Shown here: positions 7,381 through 13,264 of the stretch, piece after piece
Layout of the letters: each line of letters starts with the position of its first letter
Position numbering within the stretch: the stretch's first letter is position 1
Source: Bacteroidales bacterium
GTDB taxonomy: Bacteria > Bacteroidota > Bacteroidia > Bacteroidales > VadinHA17
NCBI GenBank assembly: GCA_003518245.1
Contig: DOZA01000313.1
Span: 1-13,264, forward strand
Reading direction: 5' to 3'
Length of the DNA stretch: 13,264 nt
Program-made: the position numbers and the translations under genes
Notes under the pieces: model-generated
Told to the model about the DNA's origin: nothing
Seen by the model: only the letters and a program-made list of their open reading frames with translations
The model's database searches: none

Positions 7381-8727
7381 ATGAGAATTAAAAAACTTTT
7401 TATCACGGGAATATTATTTCTTACAGTATCATTATACTGTATCTCCCAGGTTTCATCTGACTCTATCTTCCGTTATATTCAGATGAGGGAGTACTCAACA
7501 GCATCTGAACTTTGTGAGATTTTACTTCAGGAAAATTCTTCTAAGCCAGAAATATGGTTATATCACGGAATGTCTATGCAGGGCATGCAAGAGTATGCCA
7601 GGGCGCTGGGATCTTACATTAAGGCAGTTCAGGATGAATCATATTTTCAGCCTGCCGGATACAGGCTGGCTGAATGCTATGAGTTTCTGGGAGATGTAAG
7701 GCAGGCCCTGAATATGTATAATACCTTGCTTGAAACTGATAGTCTGAACCTCTATACACTACAGCAAAAAGGCAGGCTGCTAATGAAGTTAAACGTATAC
7801 AGTAAAGCTGAAGAATGCTATAAACGCCTCCTGTCAGGTTCACCGGATAATTATCTCTTTAATAAAAACATAGGTATATGTTATTATAAAACCTCACGTG
7901 AATCGCTGGCAGCAAAGCACCTTGTTACTGCATGGCTTAACAATAAATTGGATTTAAGTCTCCCTGTAAGCATAGCAAATGCCTATGCAAGATTAAAGAT
8001 GCCCGATAATGCCCTTTCCTTCCTTAAAGATGGATTAAGTATTGATTCGACTAATATACCTATATTAAAAACAGCAGGATCAATTGAATTTTCCCTGGGT
8101 AATGATGAGGAGGTGGTATATTATCTCCGGAAAGCTTATAATTATGGAGATACAGGTGTTTTTATAAATAAATACCTTGGCATTTCATATTTTAACTTAT
8201 CACATTTTGAAGAAGCCATCCCTTTCCTGAGAAGGTATTACAGTTATGACACACTTAATACTGAAGCATCATATTACCTGGGGCATGCTTTATCCACCTG
8301 GCATAAGAAAGAGGAAGGTATAGCTCTCCTTCAGAAAACCATTGATCTTTCTTACCCTGAACCGCAATTTATTGGCAGTATTTATGCTGTTATGGCTGTA
8401 GCGAAAGCTGATATGAACAAAAGAGAGGATGCCATTGAATACTACAATAAAGCATTAGAACTTGATCCCGGGAGATCATCTTATTATTATGAGATAGCGA
8501 AGCTTTACGATGCTAAGGGAAAAATTGAAAAAGATAGCGGTCCATATAAAAAGGCTATCGAATACTTTAATTTGTTCCTTGATATTGAGGAAAAAAAACT
8601 GGAGATAATTATGAAAGAAAGAAATCTTGATCCCGACCAGATATCAGCACCCGGTATAGAGTATGCCAAGAAAAGAATTAAAGAGATACGCGAGGAACTA
8701 TTTTTCAGAGGTGAACTGGAAAAATAA
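7381..8727 (+). CDS. Secreted tetratricopeptide-repeat protein
   Basis: This 448-residue protein begins with a type I signal peptide (MRIKKLF, hydrophobic core, cleavage probably near residues 22-26), so it should act in the periplasm or be membrane-attached. C20 in LYC does not form a good lipobox. The rest is a run of 34-residue TPR-like helical hairpins, visible around 57-84, 92-119, 124-153, 158-187, 195-221, 228-255, 262-289, 295-322 and 333-362. The clearest is EDAIEYYNKALELDPGRSSYY at 349-369 in parts. The C-terminal stretch (about 385-448) is charged and helical. TPR arrays bind peptides or assemble complexes; nothing here identifies the partner. It has its own promoter and appears monocistronic. 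A weak TAAGT/ACTTA hairpin (8737-8752) follows the stop. Confidence 0.85.
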   Translation: MRIKKLFITGILFLTVSLYCISQVSSDSIFRYIQMREYSTASELCEILLQENSSKPEIWLYHGMSMQGMQEYARALGSYIKAVQDESYFQPAGYRLAECYEFLGDVRQALNMYNTLLETDSLNLYTLQQKGRLLMKLNVYSKAEECYKRLLSGSPDNYLFNKNIGICYYKTSRESLAAKHLVTAWLNNKLDLSLPVSIANAYARLKMPDNALSFLKDGLSIDSTNIPILKTAGSIEFSLGNDEEVVYYLRKAYNYGDTGVFINKYLGISYFNLSHFEEAIPFLRRYYSYDTLNTEASYYLGHALSTWHKKEEGIALLQKTIDLSYPEPQFIGSIYAVMAVAKADMNKREDAIEYYNKALELDPGRSSYYYEIAKLYDAKGKIEKDSGPYKKAIEYFNLFLDIEEKKLEIIMKERNLDPDQISAPGIEYAKKRIKEIREELFFRGELEK

Positions 8728-8775
8728 TTTGCTGACTAAGTCTAAATACTTATTTATTACTGATTAATCCCTTCT

Positions 8776-8867
8776 TATCAATATATAGACTATTGCATTT
8801 TCAAAAAATAGCTATATTGATATCGAAACCTTAAGTGAGTGACTTATTGATACAGAATATATCAATA
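8776..8867. repeat. Four copies of the 8-bp motif TATCAATA / TATTGATA
   Basis: The exact 8-mer occurs as TATCAATA at 8776-8783, TATTGATA at 8815-8822, TATTGATA at 8845-8852 and TATCAATA at 8860-8867. The last two form an inverted repeat with a 7-base spacer (CAGAATA). The whole set lies in the 191-base spacer between the TPR gene and the DUF819 gene. A second small inverted repeat (TAAGT, 5 bases, ACTTA) at 8832-8846 overlaps the third copy. I infer binding sites for a regulator of the DUF819 gene; no regulator gene is adjacent. Confidence 0.55.
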
Positions 8868-8918
8868 CCATCCCCATTTTTTTGAATCCCAAAATCGGTA
8901 TTAACTAAACCCTGAGTT

Positions 8919-10073
8919 ATGAGTATGCAGATTATTCTTATGATTGCCTTTTTTCTTTTAGCGCCCGTACTGGTGATATTTTTCGAAGGTAAATATTCAG
9001 CCGTCAAGAAAGTTGGTGCTGTTCTTATATGTTATGTTCTGGGTGTCATTGTTGGCAATATAGGCATTCTTCCCGAAGGTGCTTATGAATACCAGGACTG
9101 GTTTACAAAATTAACCGTTCCTATTGCCCTGCCATTGATCCTATTTTCTATGGATGTAAAGAAATGGCTTGTACATGCCGGCTCAGCAATAAAATCATTA
9201 TTGTTGGGATTATTTACAGTAATTGCTATGATTTTCCTTGGTTTCTGGATATTCAAAGGAAGCATTGATGAGATATGGAAGGTAGCCGGTATGCTTACAG
9301 GAATATACACAGGAGGCACACCCAATATGGCCGCCATGAAAACGGCCCTTAATGTTGACACCGAGGTATACCTTATGACTCATACTTACGAGGTTGCACT
9401 TGGGGCAATTTACCTGATATTCATACTTTCTATTGGACAGAGGGCTTTCCTTCTCTTCCTGAAACCTTTCAAAAAACCGGAGACAGGCGGTATTGAAGTA
9501 GGCAGCATGAATCTTGAAGAGGAATATGAATCATATGAAGGATTCTTTAAGAAGAAGACTTTCCTGCCTGTCCTGGCAGCATTTGGTTTTTCACTGCTTA
9601 TCTTTGGAGTAAGTTTTGGCTTAAGCACCTTATTCCCCGAAGATTTTTCCACTGCAGCCATAATACTGTTAATAACCACATTCAGTATAGCAGCCTCATT
9701 CATAAAAAAGATCAACAGGATAAAGAAAACATTCCAGACAGGGATGTATATCATCCTCATATTCTGTGTTGTCGTATCCTCGATGGCCGATGTCAGGCAG
9801 CTGGTAGATATTTCATTTGACCTGTTCTGGTATGTGGCTCTTGCCATGTATGGTTCGCATTTATTACATGCTTTCCTTGCACGGTTCCTTAAAATTGATG
9901 CTGATACAGTTATTATTTCAGGAAGTGCACTTATCTGTTCACCTCCTTTTGTCCCGGTGGTGGCCGGGGCCCTGAAAAACAGGGATGTTATACTTACAGG
10001 TCTTATAGTAGGTATAGCAGGCTATGCTATAGGTAATTACCTGGGGGTTTTTATAGCTTACCTGTTGCGCTGA
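8919..10073 (+). CDS. DUF819 family integral membrane protein
   Basis: The 384-residue protein is very hydrophobic, with about ten predicted membrane helices and a charged cytosolic-type loop at about 182-213 in the middle. The motifs TGIYTGGTPNMAAMKTAL (127-144), SGSALICSPPFVPVVA (334-349) and IVGIAGYAIGNYLG (363-376) are as expected for DUF819 (YjcL-like). The two halves around the central loop resemble a transporter with inverted or repeated halves, and G-rich breaks like TGGTPN and CSPPF could be discontinuous helices at a substrate site; this is inference. The transported substrate is not established for the family as far as I know. The start could also be the ATG at 8925, two codons later. 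The stop lies 6 bases from the convergent yifB-type stop. Confidence 0.88.
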   Translation: MSMQIILMIAFFLLAPVLVIFFEGKYSAVKKVGAVLICYVLGVIVGNIGILPEGAYEYQDWFTKLTVPIALPLILFSMDVKKWLVHAGSAIKSLLLGLFTVIAMIFLGFWIFKGSIDEIWKVAGMLTGIYTGGTPNMAAMKTALNVDTEVYLMTHTYEVALGAIYLIFILSIGQRAFLLFLKPFKKPETGGIEVGSMNLEEEYESYEGFFKKKTFLPVLAAFGFSLLIFGVSFGLSTLFPEDFSTAAIILLITTFSIAASFIKKINRIKKTFQTGMYIILIFCVVVSSMADVRQLVDISFDLFWYVALAMYGSHLLHAFLARFLKIDADTVIISGSALICSPPFVPVVAGALKNRDVILTGLIVGIAGYAIGNYLGVFIAYLLR

Positions 10074-10079
10074 CAGTAG

Positions 10080-11618
10080 TTATCCTGCCCATCCTTCGCG
10101 GTCCAGGTTTCTGTAAGCTATGGCTTCCGACACATGATCGGGCTCAATAGTGTCACTTTGTGCAAGGTCGGCTATTGTCCTTGATACTTTGAGTATCCTG
10201 TCATATGCCCTGGCAGAAAGACCCAGCAGGTCTATTGCATTTTTAAGAAGTACTGTGCCTTCCTTCCGGGGTCTGCAAAATTCGCGTATCATTGTTGACG
10301 ACATCTGGGCATTACAATGAATATTTTCCAGGTTTCTGAACCTTTCACTCTGTCTCCCCCGTGCTTTAACCACCCTGTTCCTTATTACTTCAGATGATTC
10401 AGATGCATTAATCTCCGAAAGGCTGTCTACTGCAACAGGTACTACTTCTATATGTATATCTATCCTGTCCAGCAGGGGACCGGATATCCTGTTAAGGTAT
10501 TTTTGAACAGCTCCGGGTGAACAGACACATTCTTTGTCAGGATGATTATAAAAACCGCATGGACAGGGGTTCATTGATGCTACCATCATGAAGCTCGCTG
10601 GATAATCAACCGTGAACCTGGCACGTGAGATAGTTATGGTCCTGTCTTCAAGTGGTTGTCGCATTACTTCAAGCACTGATCTCTTAAACTCAGGCAGCTC
10701 ATCCATAAACAGTACTCCATTGTTGGCAAGTGATATTTCACCCGGTTGTGGATTGGACCCGCCTCCCACCAGGGCTATATCGCTTATAGTATGGTGGGGT
10801 GATCTGAACGGGCGCTTTGTCATCAGGTACGTATTATTGCCCAGTTTGCCGGCAACTGAATGTATTTTTGTTGTTTCCAGTGCTTCTTCCAGTGATAGTG
10901 GCGGCACTATGGTGGGCAACCTTCTGGCCAGCATCGTCTTCCCCGCCCCTGGAGGACCCACCATTATAATGTTATGACCGCCGGCGGCAGCTACTTCGAG
11001 TGCCCGCTTAACTCCTTCCTGACCTTTAACATCACTGAAGTCAACATCATATTTATTTGCATGGCTGCGGAATAATTCCTTAATATCTGCCTCTACCGGT
11101 TCAAATTGCTTCATGCCATTGAAGAAGTCAATAACATCGGATAGATGACCCATACCGTAAACTTTCATGTCATTGACTACAGCCGCTTCCAGGGCATTTG
11201 ATGAAGGTACAATAAGCCCCTTAAATCCTTCTTCCTTTGCTTTAAGAGCTACAGGTAAAATGCCTTTCACTGGCTTAAGCGTGCCATCAAGAGATAATTC
11301 CCCGAGCATAACAAAAGAATCCAGATCACGTCGTATGATCTTTTCATTGGCAGCCATTATTCCTATTGCCAGTGGGAGGTCAAAAGATGATCCCTCCTTC
11401 CTGACATCAGCCGGTGCCATATTTATAACTACCTGCTTACCCGGCCAGCGTAATCCAATAGCCCTGAGAGCTGATTCGATCCTCTGCTGGCTTTCCTTAA
11501 CGGCAATATCAGGTAATCCAACAAGGAAGAACCGAACACCCTGTGACACATTAACCTCAATAGTGACAGTGTCAGCATCAATACCGAATACGGCACTTGA
11601 ATATGTCTTTACAAGCAT
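10080..11618 (-). CDS. comM: YifB/ComM-type AAA+ ATPase (Mg-chelatase-like)
   Basis: This 512-residue protein is full length for the YifB/ComM family. Residues about 18-140 form the ChlI/Lon-protease-like N-terminal domain (DIAVKESQQRIESALRAIG near 37-55, APADVRKEG at 68-76). Residues about 190-395 form the AAA+ core with Walker A GPPGAGKT at 221-228, FRSPHHTISD at 271-280, Walker B VLFMDE at 302-307 and a sensor-like VASMNPCPCG at 346-355. A four-cysteine group, C352, C354, C364 and C366, follows, probably binding metal. The C-terminal helical domain (about 415-510) includes SARAYDRILKVSRTIADL at 468-485. Work on ComM in naturally transformable bacteria shows a hexameric helicase promoting branch migration during recombination. 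No other competence gene is near, so a role in transformation here is unproven. It appears to be a single-gene unit. Confidence 0.95.
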   Translation of the reverse strand: MLVKTYSSAVFGIDADTVTIEVNVSQGVRFFLVGLPDIAVKESQQRIESALRAIGLRWPGKQVVINMAPADVRKEGSSFDLPLAIGIMAANEKIIRRDLDSFVMLGELSLDGTLKPVKGILPVALKAKEEGFKGLIVPSSNALEAAVVNDMKVYGMGHLSDVIDFFNGMKQFEPVEADIKELFRSHANKYDVDFSDVKGQEGVKRALEVAAAGGHNIIMVGPPGAGKTMLARRLPTIVPPLSLEEALETTKIHSVAGKLGNNTYLMTKRPFRSPHHTISDIALVGGGSNPQPGEISLANNGVLFMDELPEFKRSVLEVMRQPLEDRTITISRARFTVDYPASFMMVASMNPCPCGFYNHPDKECVCSPGAVQKYLNRISGPLLDRIDIHIEVVPVAVDSLSEINASESSEVIRNRVVKARGRQSERFRNLENIHCNAQMSSTMIREFCRPRKEGTVLLKNAIDLLGLSARAYDRILKVSRTIADLAQSDTIEPDHVSEAIAYRNLDREGWAG

Positions 11619-11737
11619 TACATGATTTTTTAGCGAAACATTTTAACAATACTAATTTAATTAATGAGATGATATTATACAAAGTATGACCTGGATATTT
11701 TTTTATTCACTGCAACATTTGACCAGATAGATCGTCA

Positions 11738-11761
11738 TTATTGCGAAAATTTTCGCAATAA
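11738..11761. promoter_or_regulatory. Perfect 24-bp palindrome upstream of the permease gene
   Basis: The half-site TTATTGCGAAAA is followed immediately by its exact reverse complement TTTTCGCAATAA, giving 12-base arms and no spacer. It ends 11 bases before the permease ATG at 11773 and lies in the 154-base divergent spacer with the yifB-type gene. With no loop it is better suited to a dimeric DNA-binding regulator than to an RNA hairpin. Its position suggests an operator that blocks or controls the permease promoter, by inference. Confidence 0.65.
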
Positions 11762-11772
11762 AAACAACAACT

Positions 11773-13264
11773 ATGTTCCAGAACCTGATTAACCATAGCA
11801 TCAAATCATTCAGAAAACAAAAAGCATATCTCATAATAAATATTATAGGCCTGAGTATAGGTATTGCCAGCAGTCTATTGATAACTCTTTATGTGATTAA
11901 CGAACTTGGCTACGACAGGTATAATGAAAAAAGTGACAGGATTTATAAACTGTATCTAAATGGTAAGATTGGGGGCCAGGAAGTATCTGTTACTTCTACA
12001 GCTGCTGTTATAGCACCCACAATGCATAAAGACTTTCCGGAGGTAGAGTCATTCTGCCGGATAAACCAGTTTGGCAATACAATAATAAGACATGATGAAC
12101 AGAGCTTCGAAGAAAGGTACTTTATGGAAGCTGATTCTTCATTCTTTAAGATATTCAGCATCAAACTCATACAGGGTGATCCAGCAAAAGTCCTATCTGA
12201 ACCAAACAGGTGTGTTATCTCAGAAACGACAGCTAAAAAAATCTTTAGTAATGATAATCCTGTAGGTAAAGTTATCAATGTCGGATCCGGCAGGGTAACC
12301 TATACAATAAGCGGAGTAATGGAAGATATACCCGTTAAATCTCATTTTGATGCCAATATAATTGGTTCTTTCATGACAAATCCCCGCTCACAGGAAACAT
12401 TCTGGCTAAATAACAGCTTCGATACATATTTACTTCTTCATCATAATACCTCACCCAAGCCTGTAGAGGATAAGATTCCTGCCATGCTTGAAAAATATGC
12501 AGGGGCTCAGCTCCAGGAGTTTCTCGGCATTTCATTTACCGAATTTCTTGAAAAGGGAAATAAGTATTCAATATACCTGCAGCCACTACTTAAAATACAC
12601 CTTGATCCGACTATTGATCACTTTATGAAGCCATCAATAGATCCCAAGTACCTTTATATCTTTGGCAGCATAGCCCTGCTGATCATCCTGATAGCGGCAA
12701 TAAACTTCATGAACCTTTCAACAGCCAGGGCTGCAAGAAGAGCAAAGGAAATAGGGATAAAAAAGGTCGGGGGTGCATCCAGGAATTTATTAATAAAACA
12801 GTTCCTTACCGAAAGCACCATAATTTCCTTTGCAGCACTTATTATAGCAGTTTTAGCAGTCAAACTATTATTACCCTGTTTCAACAACCTGCTTGATACC
12901 GAATTATCTCTTGCACTACTGGGCAGCTGGTATACCATACCTGTACTTTTGCTATTTACAATAATTGTAGGTATTATGGCAGGGAGCTATCCGGCTTTTT
13001 ACATGTCCTCGATCACTCCCTATAAAGTACTCCGAAGCAACAGTATTAAAATCTCAGGACATGGCAGACTGAGAAGTGTGCTGGTAATATTACAGTTTGC
13101 TGCATCACTGATGCTTATAATTGGCACAATTATCATGTACAGGCAAATCAACTACCTTGTGAATAAAGACCTTGGTTTTAATAAAAACCAGCTCATGGTT
13201 ATCAGCCGTACAAGTGCTATTGGTGATCGCTTAGAATCATTTAAAAGCATTGTAAAAGATATAC
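11773..13264 (+). CDS. ABC transporter permease, FtsX/MacB type (3' end cut by window edge)
   Basis: The frame from ATG 11773 is open to the window edge (497 codons seen). Residues 19-42 form the first membrane helix (NIIGLSIGIASSLL), followed by LGYDRYNEKSDRIYKL, the usual start of a MacB periplasmic core domain (about 45-290). An FtsX domain follows with helices near 294-314, 345-366 and 387-407; the motif NFMNLSTARAARRAKEIGIKK at 311-331 marks its cytosolic coupling loop. A fifth helix (434-455) and NKDLGFNKNQLMVI start a second core/FtsX half. This matches the roughly 800-residue two-half permeases common in Bacteroidota, so about 300 residues should be missing. By family knowledge they pair with a separate ATPase for lipoprotein, peptide or drug export; none is visible here. 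It is the first gene after a 24-bp palindrome. Confidence 0.92.
   Translation, partial: MFQNLINHSIKSFRKQKAYLIINIIGLSIGIASSLLITLYVINELGYDRYNEKSDRIYKLYLNGKIGGQEVSVTSTAAVIAPTMHKDFPEVESFCRINQFGNTIIRHDEQSFEERYFMEADSSFFKIFSIKLIQGDPAKVLSEPNRCVISETTAKKIFSNDNPVGKVINVGSGRVTYTISGVMEDIPVKSHFDANIIGSFMTNPRSQETFWLNNSFDTYLLLHHNTSPKPVEDKIPAMLEKYAGAQLQEFLGISFTEFLEKGNKYSIYLQPLLKIHLDPTIDHFMKPSIDPKYLYIFGSIALLIILIAAINFMNLSTARAARRAKEIGIKKVGGASRNLLIKQFLTESTIISFAALIIAVLAVKLLLPCFNNLLDTELSLALLGSWYTIPVLLLFTIIVGIMAGSYPAFYMSSITPYKVLRSNSIKISGHGRLRSVLVILQFAASLMLIIGTIIMYRQINYLVNKDLGFNKNQLMVISRTSAIGDRLESFKSIVKDI

Noticed and set aside
8845..8883. Rho-independent terminator formed by the TATTGATA inverted repeat and following T-run
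   Set aside because: The stem is almost all A/T, and nine other bases separate it from the T-run, so a stable terminator is unlikely; repeat of the motif elsewhere fits binding sites better.
9410..9847. Minus-strand 145-codon frame inside the DUF819 gene
   Set aside because: Antisense shadow of a clear membrane protein; the peptide has no recognisable features.
11167..11625. Plus-strand 152-codon frame
   Set aside because: It is antisense to the well-supported yifB-type gene and its composition mirrors that gene's codons.
11650..11700. TATAAT-like and TTTG-containing sequences as promoters for the yifB-type gene
   Set aside because: No exact TAnnTTTG with suitable spacing; sigma-70-style TATAAT is expected by chance in AT-rich DNA and is not the usual signal in this phylum.
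1..13264. CRISPR array, defence island, prophage or insertion sequence
   Set aside because: No regularly spaced repeats, transposase, integrase, nuclease or phage-type gene is visible, and the base and codon use look even across the window.

Overview
The window looks like ordinary chromosomal DNA of a Bacteroidota member, most likely in the Bacteroidales or a close relative. The evidence is a set of typical families: a glycogen synthase / debranching enzyme pair, DUF4369-thioredoxin lipoproteins, a SiaB-family (DUF6272) protein, LpxH for lipid A, and a large FtsX/MacB-type permease of the kind abundant in this phylum. Two further signs agree: TAnnTTTG promoter cores and starts preceded by A-rich stretches rather than a well-spaced Shine-Dalgarno. 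LpxH also implies a Gram-negative outer membrane. I see no tRNA, rRNA, CRISPR array, transposase, phage gene or integrase.

Layout. (1) 1-2644, minus strand: glycogen debranching enzyme followed by a glycogen-synthase-like glycosyltransferase that runs off the left edge; the two overlap by ATGA. (2) 2645-2855: divergent spacer with a TAACTTTG core facing each way. (3) 2856-5969, plus strand: two tandem paralogous DUF4369/thioredoxin lipoproteins and lpxH, tightly spaced. The first lipoprotein has an intact CxxC; the second has lost the nucleophilic cysteine. (4) 5941-7071, minus strand: a tandemly duplicated SiaB-type protein that overlaps the lpxH tail. (5) 7381-8727, plus: secreted TPR protein behind a good Bacteroidota promoter. 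(6) 8919-10073, plus: DUF819 membrane protein, preceded by a spacer with four copies of an 8-bp motif. (7) 10080-11618, minus: YifB/ComM AAA+ protein. (8) 11773-end, plus: ABC transporter permease, cut by the right edge, with a perfect 24-bp palindrome just before its start codon.

Working together: the first pair handles storage-polysaccharide synthesis and breakdown. The second group is an envelope operon joining periplasm-facing lipoproteins to an inner-membrane lipid A enzyme. The other genes appear to be separate transcription units. I found no convincing new multi-gene system. The points most worth following up are the active/inactive thioredoxin lipoprotein pair, the internally duplicated SiaB protein, and the two unexplained cis-acting repeat structures upstream of the DUF819 gene and the permease.
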